Shown piece after piece: positions 25,503 through 35,446 of a stretch of 64,000 nucleotides of DNA (positions are counted from its first letter, which is position 1; every line of letters begins with the position of its first letter). The stretch is from Hyperoplus lanceolatus (Eukaryota > Chordata > Actinopteri > Uranoscopiformes > Ammodytidae). A program made the position numbers and the translations under genes. Under the pieces are notes generated by a model that saw nothing but the letters and a program-made list of their open reading frames with translations, was not told the origin of the DNA and made no database searches. The stretch covers positions 11,965,501-12,029,500 of the forward strand of contig CM049416.1 of NCBI GenBank assembly GCA_026929865.2, written 5' to 3'.

Positions 25503-26160
25503 GCCAGTGAGCGGCTGGGCTTAGCGCCGCCACGGTAAGTTCTAATTTCTTTTGCTAGCTGTTGCGCTGTGCTCGGGTGCTGAGTTCGCCGGGGCCAGTT
25601 GCTTACTTTGATTTAATTGTCAGTGAGCGGCGTGGGCATAGCCGCCGCCACGGTAATTGCTAGCTTGCTGCACTGCTGCTTGGGTGTGTGTCGCCTAGGC
25701 CAGTTGCTACTTGATTAGTTGACAGTGAGCGGCTGGGGTTAGCGCCGCCACGGTAAATTCTAGTTTCTTTTTGCTAGCTGTTGCGCTGTGCTCGGGTGCT
25801 GAGTTCGCCGGGGCCAGTTGCTTACTTTGGTTTAATTGTCAGTGAGCGGCGTGGGCATAGCCGCCGCCACGGTAATTGCTAGCTTTGCTGCACTGCTGCT
25901 TGGGTGTGTGTCGCCTAGGCCAGTTGCTACTTGATTAGTTGCCAGTGAGCGGCTGGGGTTAGCGCCGCCACGGTAGGTTCTAATTTATTTTTGCTAGCTG
26001 TTGCGCTGTGCTCGGGTGGTGAGTTCGCCGGGGCCGGTTGCTTACTTTGATTTAACTGTTAGTGAGCGGCGTGGGCATAGCCGCCGCCACGGTATTTGCT
26101 AGCTTTGCTGCACTGCTGCTGGGGTGTGTGTCGCCTAGGCCAGCTGCGTACTTGATTTAT
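25503..26160 (+). repeat. Leader tandem repeat of the DIRS element, about three 219-bp units
   Basis: Units start at 25,503, 25,721 and 25,941 (periods 218 and 220). Each is made of two half-units. The first is headed CAGTGAGCGGCTGGG and the second (25,619, about 25,838 and 26,058) is headed AGTGAGCGGCGTGGGC. Each head folds as a stem, GCGGC pairing with GCCGC across an 8-11 base loop, and is followed by CCACGGTA. The array lies between the left terminal repeat and the gag ORF, so it is part of the transcribed leader. Confidence 0.9.
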
Positions 26161-26395
26161 CGTTTTTGCAGGGGCGCGTCGTGCTCGGGTGCTCTCGCCT
26201 AGTGCTCGATTGCCTAAGCCTGCGTTAATTTGCCTCCAGTAGGCGGCTTGCGGGTAGCAGAGTCGCCTTCAAGGGGTTAATTTTGGGGTGTCACACCGGT
26301 GCTCGGTGCTCTCGCCTAGAGCCCGGCGGCATAGCCTACTAATTAATTTGCTATTTGCTAATTAGTTACTGAGATAGGGTAATTAAGTTGCCATT

Positions 26396-27880
26396 ATGTC
26401 AAGCGCCCATAATTGTGTCATCTGCTTGGCCTCCCTGCACACGGAGGATGGCCATGACCAGTGCTCTGCATGTCTGGGGGTTGAGCACCTGAGGGAAGCA
26501 CTGTCGGATGATCCATGCATGAATTGTAGTTGCATGCCTCATGCACTAAGGCTGGCTAGGCTGGCTGAGGTGGAGGGACTAGTGTTGCCCCCGTCGGGTG
26601 CGGGTCCTGGTGGCGCCAAGCGGCGCTCCTCGGCAGCTGGGGGACCCCCCGGGAAGTCCCGTAGGGTAGACGAGTTGACAACCCAAGTGAGCACACTATC
26701 GGGGGACGTGGCTCAGATCAAGGCCCTCTTGGAGAACCTCCGAGAGGCACAGGGTGTACCAGCCGCTGTGTGTGTTCCCGCGGCTGCACAACTTTCCTAT
26801 TCAGAGGATGATATGCTGTCTACAGCTGCATCCTGTAGTCTCTTTACAGAGGAGGGAGAAGTCTACGAGGCGTCCCTGGCTTCTCAGGCTCTCTCCCAGG
26901 GGTCGGCGGCCAGCTCGGCTAGAGGGCCAGGGCCCAGCCGCTGCACAGTTAGGCCAGCCTTGCATATGGCGCTGGCGAAGCTGGGGTTAGACGAGGCTCC
27001 GGTTTCATCTGCACCGGTAAGTGCATTTTTCCCGCAGGCTGTTCAACCCTCTGTTTTCACGTTGCCCCCCTCTGAGCCGTACATTGCGGAGCTGCATAGG
27101 TGCTGGCCGGAGGCCAAGGTTTGGTCCCGTCACACTAGCGATGGCAGAGCTCTGGCAGCTATGAGAGACGCTGGGGCTTACGGCTTGGACCGGTTAGCGC
27201 CAATTGAGCCAGCGATAGCATCCTTGGTTGTCTCCCCAGAGGAGGCGCTGAGGGCCGATGCGCGCTGCCCTCGGCCCCAGTGCCGAATTACGGACGACCT
27301 GCTTACCAGAAGCTACGGCATTGCTGCCCGTATGGGCCGTCTCGGGAATTCGCTTTCGCATACCGTTCTGGCTTTGTCCCAGACCATTCAGGGGTCAGAG
27401 GTTGATCCCTCAGCTCAGACCCTAAGTGAGATTTCTCTTCAGACATTTGCTTTTATGACTAGGGAACTAGGCAGATTAATGTCAACAATTACGTTGGCGC
27501 GCCGCCAGGTTTGGCTGGTGCAGTCCCCCCTGTCGGAGGTGTGTCGTCGGACCCTCCGGTCTCTCCCGGTTGTGCCAGGCCAGACGTTTGGGCCAGCTGC
27601 ACTGCAGGCCCTGGAGCGGAGTGTACAGGCTGGCCAGGCCAGCCAGCATTTTGCGAGTTTGCAGCGTCCACCGCCACCTTATTACAGACCAGGGGCCTCT
27701 GTGGTACCCTGTGCCAATAACCCTCGACCACGTCCAGCTGGACGATCGAGGGGCCAGCGTTTCTCCGAGCAGGTTGGCCGGCACCGTACTACCGCGCCGC
27801 CGCCACGGGAGGCATTTCAGGCGCCAAGAGGCCCGGCGCCAAGAGGCCCGGCGCCCAGCCGCCGCCCCCAAGGCCCCTAG
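26396..27880 (+). CDS. DIRS gag-like protein, 494 aa
   Basis: This is the first ORF of the element and is fully open. The N-terminus has a Cys/His-rich cluster (CVICLASLHTEDGHDQCSAC, then CMNCSCMPH) that could bind zinc and RNA. A short coiled-coil stretch lies near 90-120 (VDELTTQVSTLSGDVAQIKALL). The middle region (about 225-410) is helical and conserved in style with DIRS gag proteins, including a PSEPYIAELHRCW motif and LTRSYGIAARMGRLGNSLSH. The tail (about 420-494) is rich in Pro, Arg and Gly, including two copies of RGPAP. The ATG at 26,396 is the first in frame after the leader. In this family the product is thought to form the particle that carries the RNA. It overlaps the next ORF by about 310 bases in another frame. 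Confidence 0.85.
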   Translation: MSSAHNCVICLASLHTEDGHDQCSACLGVEHLREALSDDPCMNCSCMPHALRLARLAEVEGLVLPPSGAGPGGAKRRSSAAGGPPGKSRRVDELTTQVSTLSGDVAQIKALLENLREAQGVPAAVCVPAAAQLSYSEDDMLSTAASCSLFTEEGEVYEASLASQALSQGSAASSARGPGPSRCTVRPALHMALAKLGLDEAPVSSAPVSAFFPQAVQPSVFTLPPSEPYIAELHRCWPEAKVWSRHTSDGRALAAMRDAGAYGLDRLAPIEPAIASLVVSPEEALRADARCPRPQCRITDDLLTRSYGIAARMGRLGNSLSHTVLALSQTIQGSEVDPSAQTLSEISLQTFAFMTRELGRLMSTITLARRQVWLVQSPLSEVCRRTLRSLPVVPGQTFGPAALQALERSVQAGQASQHFASLQRPPPPYYRPGASVVPCANNPRPRPAGRSRGQRFSEQVGRHRTTAPPPREAFQAPRGPAPRGPAPSRRPQGP

Positions 27881-29813
27881 GGGCAGGGGGGTAGGTACTG
27901 AAGCTCAAGGGCCGGCCGTCGGACGTTTTTCTCAGCAGCACCTGGACTACTGGGAAGAACAGACCACAGACCCGTGGATGGTGTCCACGCTGTCCAACGG
28001 GTACACACTACAATTCCGACGCCGGCCCCCAACTTTCAGCGGGATCAGACTTACTGTGGTCAAAGATCCCGGCAGATCCCTGGTCCTGACCCAGGAAGTG
28101 GCCACCCTCCTGGGGAAGGGTGCCATCGAGGTAGTAGAGCCACAGGAACAGCTCAAGGGGTTCTACTCAACCTACTTTCTGGTACCGAAGAAGGATGGCG
28201 GGTTTCGCCCCATTCTGGACTTGAGACGGCTGAATCGGTACCTCAAGGTCTTTTCCTTCCACATGCTGCGTGTTGCAGATGTCCTCCGGGCTATCGCTCC
28301 GGAGGACTGGTTTGTGTCGATAGACCTGAAAGACGCCTACTTTCATGTCCCTATTTCACAGCGTCACAGGCGGTTCCTCCGCTTCGCATTTCTGGGCAAG
28401 GTGTACCAATTCAAGGTCCTTCCATTCGGGCTGTCTCTGGCCCCACGTATATTTACAAGGTGTGTGGCAGCAGCCCTGTCCCCATTACAGGCCGGCGGTA
28501 TGGCGATATTGCCGTACCTAGACGACTGGCTAATCATTTCCCCAACTCGGGAGCAGGCAGTCAGGGACACAGCCAGGCTCCTCAGCCATGTGGAGCGGCT
28601 TGGCCTCACGGTCAACTTTTCCAAGAGCAACCTTACACCATGTCGGGTGGTGAGTTATCTGGGGCTGGTGCTCGATTCGGTGGACATGCGAGCCTGCCTC
28701 TCTCCAAAGCGCGTCGCTACCATTCTGCAGCTACTACAGCGCTTCAGGCGGGGGAGGTTGCTGGAATACGGCCTCTTCCTGCGACTGATTGGTATGCTGG
28801 CCGCGGCATCCGGCGTGGTCCCGCTAGGCCTTCTCAGGTTGCGGCCTCTGCAGATCTGGGCCAATGGTCTCCACTTGGACCCCAAGTGGCAGAGACACAA
28901 GATGGTCAGGGTGTCTGGGCAGTGCCTTTTGGCCCTCCGACCCTGGAGAGAGAGGGCGTACCTGATTGCGCGGGGCGCCCCTTAGGGAGGCTGGCTTCCT
29001 GGCGGGAGGTCGTAGAGACAGACGCCTCCCCTTACCGGCTGGGGCGCAGTATGGCGCCACAGGACTGTCAGAGGCCAGTGGGATTCCCAGCAGAGGCTGG
29101 AGCATATAAATGTGTTGGAACTCCTTGCGGTGTTCTTGGCTCTAAAGCACTTCCTTACAGTTCTGAGAAACCGGCATGTTCTCGTCCGGACAGACAACAT
29201 TTCCACTGTCTACCACGTCAACCACCAGGGGGGCACCAGATCGAGGCGGAACCTGCGGGTCGCGCAGGGACTCCTTACATGGGCGTTCCCCCATTTCCTA
29301 AGCCTGAGGGCTGCCCATGTTCCAGGTGTCCAGAACATAGCGGCAGACCTTCTCTCTCGCCAAGGGCCACCCTCCGGGGAGTGGATGCTCCATCCGGAGG
29401 TGGTGGGCATGATTTGGGACAGGTATGGCAGGGCAGTGGTAGATCTCTTTGCTTCCGAAGAGACGACCCACTGTCCCCTCTGGTTCTCCGTGATGGAGAG
29501 GACCAGCCCCTTAGGACAGGACGCTCTGGCTCATGCTTGGCCAGACAGCCTGCTCTATGCATTTCCTCCAATTCCCCTTATACTGGCAACACTGGACAGA
29601 GTCCAGCGTGGCGGTCACAGCCTACTTCTGGTGGCCCCACATTGGCCAGGGAGGCTGTGGTTCCCAGCATTGCTGAAACTCCTCAACGGAGAGGCTTGGC
29701 GCCTTCCAGAGAGACAGGATCTTCTGTCTCAGGTCGGCGGGCGTATATGGCACACAAATCCGGGGCGCCTGCGGCTGTGCGTGTGGCCCCTGAGAGCCAG
29801 GACCCACTGCTGA
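27570..29813 (+). pseudogene. DIRS reverse transcriptase / RNase H / methyltransferase-like ORF, frameshifted
   Basis: The RT domain is clear: FLVPKKDGGFRPILDLRRLN, the catalytic Asp block SIDLKDAYFHVPIS, VLPFGLSLAPRIFTR, and the active site LPYLDDWLII. RNase H follows with VVETDAS, GWGAVW, HINVLELLAVFLALKHF, VLVRTDN and HVPGVQNIAADLLSR. The last part (about 29,390-29,700) has VVDLFASEETTHCPLWF and LLLVAPHWPGRLWF, matching the Dam-like methyltransferase region known in DIRS elements. The main frame ends at a TAG (28,983). About 50 bases (28,985 to ~29,033, carrying TDAS) read in a second frame, and the first frame then resumes to 29,813. Two nearby compensating indels therefore break the ORF. 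The Met at 27,570 lies inside gag, so the true start is uncertain. Confidence 0.9.
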
Positions 29814-30837
29814 CGTCTTGCGACCAGTCGGTGGTCCGTACCATTTTTAGTGCTAGAGCACCCTCCACTAGGTTGCTCTATGCAAACAGGTGGAAGTTGT
29901 TTTCGCAGTGGTGCGTGACACAAGGCGAGGTCCCGGAGACTTGCTCGGTGGTGGTGATACTGAACTTTCTGCAGTCTGTGTTGGACAACAACAGGGCTGC
30001 TTCGACCCTGCGCGTTTATGTGGCTGCAATCTCGGCTGCACATGCAAGGGTTGATAGCCAGACGGTAGGATCCCACTACCTAGTCAGGCAGTTTCTAAAG
30101 GGAGCCCAGAGGCTTCGACCACCACGACCCCTGAGGGCACCATCATGGGACTTGCAAGTGGTTCTGAGGTCCTTATGTCTACCCCCATTTGAGCCGCTAA
30201 GTCAGGCAGATCTGACGCGGCTGTCTATGAAAACGGCTTTCCTTCTCGCCATTGCAACTGCGAAACGGGTCGGTGAACTCCATGCCTTGTCAGTGAGCCA
30301 GGCGTGTATGCGCTGGCACGCAGATGGGTCAGGAGTGGTGCTCTGGCCGAATCCATCCTTCCTGCCCAAACGTTTGTCTCCCCATCACGCAAACCAACCA
30401 ATTGAGTTGGCTGCTTTCAATCCCCCAGGCTCTCCGGGGGTGCAGAGGGAGTGTCAGACCCGCTGTGCCCGGTGCGGGCGCTTAGGGCGTATGTTGAAGC
30501 GACAACCAGCTTACGTAAGACAGATAACCTCTTTGTCTGTTACGGGGGCTGCAGGAAAGGGGCTGCCCTGTCCAAGCAGAGACTCTCTCACTGGATTGTG
30601 GATCTAGTGTTGAATGCATATAGAGCACAGGGGCTCCCTGTGCCCTTGGCCGTTAAGTGCCACTCTACCAGGAGTATGGCTACGTCATGGGCGGCCTTGA
30701 AGGGGGTTCCTCTTCAGGACATCTGCTCCGCGGCTACATGGTCTTCATCATGTACGTTTGCGCGGTTCTACAGAGTGAATGTCGCTGCTCCTCATCCGGT
30801 GGCGACGGCTGTCCTGTTGATGGCTGCAAGCCCTTAA
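29747..30837 (+). pseudogene. DIRS tyrosine recombinase, one frameshift
   Basis: The recombinase joins the circular DNA copy to the chromosome in this family. The N-terminal SAM-like core-binding part shows ARAPSTRLLYANRWKLFSQW and AASTLRVYVAAISAAHA. The catalytic part shows the first Arg in AKRVGELHALSV, the box HSTRSMATSWA (His and second Arg) and the nucleophile Tyr in FARFYRVNV. The first part reads in one frame to about 30,445 and the second in another (30,451-30,837), so a single small indel lies near 30,445-30,455. The Met at 29,747 is a reasonable start and overlaps the RT ORF by about 67 bases. The stop at 30,835 is only 36 bases before the internal complementary region. Confidence 0.9.
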
Positions 30838-30873
30838 GTGGTGAGTACTCTTCGTGACCTTTTTGGTATAAGT

Positions 30874-30976
30874 CATCCAGTGCTGTAAGCACCGCCTCTG
30901 GCGGTCAGTAGGAACGAAATAGAACGATAGTTACGTATGTAACTACGGTTCTATGAGTTCCGGATGACCGCCAGAG
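30874..30976 (+). repeat. Internal complementary region (ICR) of the DIRS element
   Basis: Bases 30,874-30,926 are complementary to the left end 24,987-25,039 (53 bp). Bases 30,923-30,976 are complementary to the right end 31,155-31,208 (54 bp). The two halves overlap by AACG, the complement of the CGTT found at both element ends. In DIRS elements this region acts as a splint that rebuilds the termini during replication. The inner part also contains a near-palindrome, AGTTACGTATGTAACT. Confidence 0.95.
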
Positions 30977-31020
30977 TTCTCTGTCACTCAGACTTCTCAG
31001 ACACCGCGAGAAGATCCAGT

Positions 31021-31166
31021 GGAACAGATCCTCAGGTGACTTCCGGAATATATAGACATTCCGGGGTCACCCAGGTGTCACAGGTGACTTTGTTGGTATA
31101 AAGATCTCGACCTGCGCATGCGCGCGATGGAACATCCAGTGCTGTAAGCACCGCCTCTGGCGGTCA
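31021..31166 (-). repeat. Right inverted terminal repeat of the DIRS element, 146 bp
   Basis: This is the reverse complement of 25,006-25,151 with no mismatch seen. A weaker match continues inward for about 20 bases (CGCGAGAAGA against the left copy). Outside it lie the 42 bases unique to the right end, which are represented in the ICR. Confidence 0.95.
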
Positions 31167-31208
31167 TCCGGAACTCATAGAACCGTAGTTACATACGTAA
31201 CTATCGTT

Positions 31209-32852
31209 ATACAACCAGGTTGCAATCATCCTGGTATACCGCTGTATTGGCCATCGTCGCGGACTCCTGTCTCTCAACCAGAAGAGAGGAAAGATTTGTC
31301 TTTCTCGATCTTGTGGCGGTCCCAGAACGGGATGGTTTGCCTTTAGCATCATGCACGGCGCCAGGATGTTTCCAATATGTGGGGGTGCTGCACTATAACG
31401 TATAGTCAGAAAAGAGATTATGCGTGTGTTTCTTAAAACTCGGTGTGGCACGTTTATTTAGGGTCTGTACAATAACGGGGGTCTGGGGTCCTCCCCCAGG
31501 AGCCTCAAAGACTTGTTTCTTGCGTTCTAGCGACTTTAAAGCACAAACAAGTTGTTCACATCATCAACTTTTGATTTTTTTAGTTGTTCCAAAGAATCTG
31601 CCTTATCATCTTGCCATCTAAAATTTAATTTATTTATTGTTTGTTTATCATCTCTCTTGAGTGACATTTTATAATAACAATAGTAGCCTAAATATATATC
31701 TCATTTGCTGTGCGCTGGGGAGAAACAGACACGCTGGTAACTTTTCTGGTATCAAATTGGTGATTACGGGATGATTTGGATGCAGCAGCCTATTTGAATG
31801 ACATGCTGTCGGGCGGAGCTGCTTGACTCTCGGCCGGGTGCGAGGCAAAAATAAATAAATAAAAGGACTCGGCACATCAATAAAACAACATAAAACAGAC
31901 ACGCACATAGCCGCGTGAACATATTCTCAGCAGGGGGTGCTGAAAAAAAAGCTCAGCCTCCACTTGTCTCGCAACTCGCTACAATGATAAATACAAACTG
32001 CACCAATACATGCAGCGGTGATGGTTTTAATATAAGACTGGGGGTTTCCCCTACAAGTAGGCCTAGGTCGTAAAAAGTCGGGTCGTCTTTTTGGGGTCTA
32101 ATATTCGGCGTCTAGTAAGGGAATAACCGTTACCAGAGCGGTCATTCAGCTTAAGGGCCTGTATCCACCTTGTTTATTTTCTTTTTTTTTCGGGTGGAAC
32201 ACAGGTTGTGCGCTCTGAAGCGGCTGGGACCTGCGTTTTTGCGCTGGCCGCTGGGAGAGAGAACGCGATGGGCTGAGACTATAGGCTATAAAAAGGCACG
32301 GGAAATCGTCAAAGAGCTCAACATCCCCAGCATTGAATTAAGAGCCTCGACTCATTTTATTGCGAGTCAACGAGTTAGAGGCATGAATCGACAAAGCGAT
32401 CGACTTACAGTGGCTTTTCTGCTGTGGCAGGCGTATGAGGAGAGCTTGTACAACTGCACCGCCCTTTTACGCACCACCACTGCCTCCATAATGTTCAGAT
32501 TTTATAGATTGCATCAAAGCCCTAATGATAATAAGAATGAGATCGCTTTTTTTAACAATGTCCAGGTGTGATTATATTAACTGTGTCGGATGTAGACTGA
32601 AACTAACTGAGCGAGGCGGTTGTTTCACTTTACAGTTAGTCGGCAGTGAGATTGGGGACATGTCTCCGTATATGCAGGGCTTGGGACATGCAATCGGATC
32701 GCAAAGCCTGTCTCCTCTACAACGTTAACGTGCAGGAATCCCCGGTGATCATTTAGTCTAAAATCACATAGTTTTACTGCACTTCACCGGGGTACGCGCT
32801 ACTTCGATCAGACGGGGCTTTGAGTGTAGGCCCAGACGCAAAGAGACTGTCT

Positions 32853-32909
<57 letters not shown>

Positions 32910-33257
32910 CCGGCTGCGCGCTGCATTATAATGTGTGTGATTGCGTGTTGGTAGGGGTCCATGGCTGGTTTGTGTCCAGGGCCCGTGGACATGTTAATCC
33001 GTCCTTGCCTGTGCGGTGGCACACTTGGCACATGCCTTGCCAAAGTTCTGGCTATAGAGGTAGGCTATATTATTGCACGTCGAAAAGTGACTCAAAGGGA
33101 CAATGACCATGTGTCAATGAGGACGAGTTGGGGAGAAATGTTGAGTGGTTGGGAGTGAGAACGTGTTCTTACATAAAAAAATATGTGACCTATTATTTTA
33201 TTCGAACATGTAGGCTATACATTTTACAGATTGTGCTCAATAGGGCATAGGCTATGG
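31209..33257. other. No gene seen; right flank of DIRS with a possible small DNA transposon remnant
   Basis: The open frame at 32,170-32,571 includes GC-rich phrases (GGACCTGCGTTTTTGCGCTG, CCGCTGGGAGAGAG) that resemble short fish DNA transposons more than a host exon. A (CT)n tract covers 32,849-32,909. No recognised protein was found. Confidence 0.4.
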
Positions 33258-33593
33258 GTATGCTATGATCCTATTATAAAGGCTACTTTTACGCTGGAAA
33301 TACAGAAGCAGGAAGCTCTCAGTGGCACAGCGAATGAGGCTCGTTTATTTGTTTTCATAAAATTGGGACTAAGCTCTTAATACAAAGTAACAAAACCCTC
33401 CGTTCACCCATTTCCTTGTTCTGTCATATTCGTTTTTCGTTTTGTACCAATAAACAAGAAAGGAAAATTCGGATGGAATTTTGGTTTCTGCATTCCAGCT
33501 GGAAAACGGTAAAACGAAATTATGAGCGGTATATTCCTTTCTGTCACTTTGGACTCAGCCCTTAATACAAAATAACACTTTATACACGGACCG
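33258..33593 (-). repeat. Dispersed repeat, right member of the inverted pair
   Basis: Its reverse complement matches 23,251-23,486. This copy is longer and contains an internal echo: the phrase TTTTGTATTAAGGGCTGAGTCC recurs in diverged form (TTTGTATTAAGAGCTTAGTCCC) about 150 bases away. The family may therefore be built of two related halves. Confidence 0.8.
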
Positions 33594-33758
33594 TTGGAGA
33601 GGGTTCAAGGTTAATTTGTCAACCTGTCTTTTGCGGGGAAAAACAATGTTAGGTTCATATTAACATACTCTCCCATCCGGAACGGTAAATGCACACACCT
33701 GTACCATGTGTAAGGCCTTATGGTTTTGTGAATTTATGCAAACAAGAATAAGGCAAAG

Positions 33759-33759
<1 letters not shown>

Positions 33760-33844
<85 letters not shown>

Positions 33845-33857
33845 TCACTCACTCACA
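33760..33857. repeat. (CA)n microsatellite with (TCAC)n end
   Basis: About 80 bases of pure AC are followed by TCACTCACTCACTCACAC. Confidence 0.97.
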
Positions 33858-33888
33858 CTGGCAGGCGGACACAACAGTGCTGAGATAG

Positions 33889-33920
33889 CCCCCTGTATGC
33901 AACAGCTGCATACAAGGGGG
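33889..33920. repeat. 32-bp near-perfect palindrome
   Basis: Arms CCCCCTGTATGCA and TGCATACAAGGGGG flank a short ACAGC loop, with one extra base in the right arm. It sits just outside the fold-back element. Confidence 0.85.
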
Positions 33921-33971
33921 CTCTGTCAGCTCCCAGAGTGCACTGTGGGAAAGCGGCTAACAGCAGTAGGC

Positions 33972-34750
33972 CTATAGAGACAGTGCATGAAATAGGCCAC
34001 ACCCATGGCCACGCCCATCGTGGGGGAAAACATTGAACAGCGCTCCATCCACTTTGTATTGAAGGAGACCTGTCTTCTGCAAACAAACTTAATTAAAATT
34101 TAATCAAACATCCATTTAAGAAAAAAACGTTACTTTCTTGAAAGCCACGACTCTTGTTTGTCTATATGAGCTGTTTTTGTGAAAAATAATTGAGTAGTTT
34201 TCAATATTGAGGTGTTTTTGTCTGGTCGGACCGGGTCGGACCCATCGAGGGGGAAACCGTTGAAAACCGTTCCATTCACTTTGTATTGAAGGAGACCTGT
34301 CTTCTGCAAACAAACTTAATTAAAACGTAATCGAACATCCATTTAACAAAAAACCGTTACTTTCTTTAAAGCCACGACTCTTGTCTGTCTATACGAGCTG
34401 TTTTGTGAAAAATAATTGAGTAATTTTCAATATTGAGGTGTTTTTTCCCGTCCGTGAGGGTTAGCCTACAGCAGAAGGCTAACATTAGCCTAGCATACAG
34501 CATACATTAGTTAAGAGTTTTGTCTAGATATTGAAAATTACTCAATATTTTTTCACGAAAACAGCACTTATAGACAGACAAGAGTCATGGCTTTAAAGAA
34601 AGTAACGTGTATTTGTATAAGGCATGTCGTATTACGTTTTTGCCGAATACGGGTGTCATTCAATATAAAGTGGATGGAGCACTGTGTATTGTTTTCCCCC
34701 ACGATGGGCGTGGCCTCAGATTATGACACGTTATGCACTGTCTCTATTGC
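33972..34750. mobile_element. Fold-back / non-autonomous DNA transposon, about 780 bp
   Basis: The left arm contains ATAGAGACAGTGCAT, GGCCACGCCCATCGTGGGGG and CGCTCCATCCACTTTGTATT. The same phrases appear inverted at the right end (about 34,655-34,750). Inside, a ~205-bp unit beginning at the CCATCCACTTTGTATTGAAG phrase is present twice in direct orientation (about 34,040-34,250 and 34,262-34,443) and once inverted (about 34,500-34,680). A hairpin, GTTAGCCT/AGGCTAAC at 34,460-34,483, lies at the centre of symmetry. No ORF of note. The family is not recognised and no target duplication was settled. Confidence 0.75.
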
Positions 34751-34806
34751 ATCATCCCCCCTCTCTCATCACTTTCTCATTCAGTGGAATCCAGTTTCAT
34801 TTCATT

Positions 34807-34860
34807 CAACTGCATTCAAGCTGCAGTTGAGAGTTTCAGCCGTTGGGATCCCAACGGCTG
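34807..34860. repeat. Two adjacent hairpins, one a perfect 24-bp palindrome
   Basis: The first (34,807-34,829) has arms CAACTGCA and TGCAGTTG. The second (34,837-34,860) is a perfect palindrome with half-site CAGCCGTTGGGA. Confidence 0.9.
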
Positions 34861-35232
34861 TTTTCCCAACGCTCTACCTGCTGTAAGCCTAGCTCCTCCC
34901 TCCGAAGGACAGCTATGCGCGTTCATGTGAATTGAGTTACATTGACAGGAGACAAACACCATGTCCGATTCCGAGGTGATTAAACATTAGTAGGCCTAAT
35001 GATAACTACATACGTACATATTGAGCATACATTTTAATCACAGACATACCATGTATGTTAGCTTAAAATCATTGTAAGTGTGCTGGTAGGCCTAACAAAA
35101 GTAGCTGTAACAGCCAGGCAAGATAGCAAACTAATTGTAACAGGGCGGAGAGGAGTGTGTGTGTATCGCGGAGAGGTGTGTGTGTGTATCTCCTACTATC
35201 TATGCTCCTGCTCTGACCGCAGCTGGGAGGGG

Positions 35233-35446
35233 CTGCTCGGGGCTGCTGCGCGAGGAACGGGCTGCGTGTCAGGCTCCCGCTGCTCGTTGAGAAGAGGTGA
35301 TACTTGCTTTGGCGAAAAAAGTCACCAATAACACCAGAAAAAAAGCTAGATTTGTCGCTTGTCGCTGTTTTGAAAAAAAAAAAGTCGCCAGGGGGGCTGA
35401 AAAGTCACTAAATATAGCGATAAAATCGCTTTGAGTTGGCAACACT
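35233..35446 (+). mobile_element. Copy (probably partial) of a short TIR element related to 54,308-54,650
   Basis: It shares with the 54-kb element the phrases TGCTCGTTGAGAA, GTGATACTTGCTTT, AAGTCACCAATAACACCAGA and AGCTAGATTTGTC, and the end phrase AGTTGGCAACACTG. The matching left terminal repeat was not found here, so this copy looks truncated. Confidence 0.65.

Larger units (their letters stand above)
24987..31208 (+). mobile_element. DIRS-type tyrosine-recombinase retrotransposon, 6.2 kb
   Basis: All DIRS hallmarks are visible. There are inverted (not direct) terminal repeats at 25,006-25,151 and 31,021-31,166. An internal complementary region at 30,874-30,976 is complementary first to the left end (24,987-25,039) and then to the right end (31,155-31,208). 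Gag-like, RT/RNase H/methyltransferase-like and tyrosine-recombinase ORFs overlap one another. Both ends share CGTT (24,987-24,990 and 31,205-31,208), the likely crossover bases of a circular intermediate. No longer target duplication is seen, as expected for recombinase integration. The ends are structurally intact, but three small frameshifts break the RT and recombinase ORFs. Confidence 0.95.

Noticed and set aside
25503-26160. CRISPR-like array of repeats in the DIRS leader
   Set aside because: The units are ~219 bp, the intervening sequence is itself repeated rather than unique, and the genome is eukaryotic.
27974-30607. A single 877-codon open frame across the DIRS element
   Set aside because: Only its last ~290 codons (tyrosine recombinase) and a short piece with the RNase H TDAS are real. 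The rest is a high-GC shadow of the RT frame, which carries the conserved motifs.
32170-32571. 133-codon ORF as a host exon
   Set aside because: No splice sites fit, no protein resemblance, and its GC-rich start resembles short DNA transposons.
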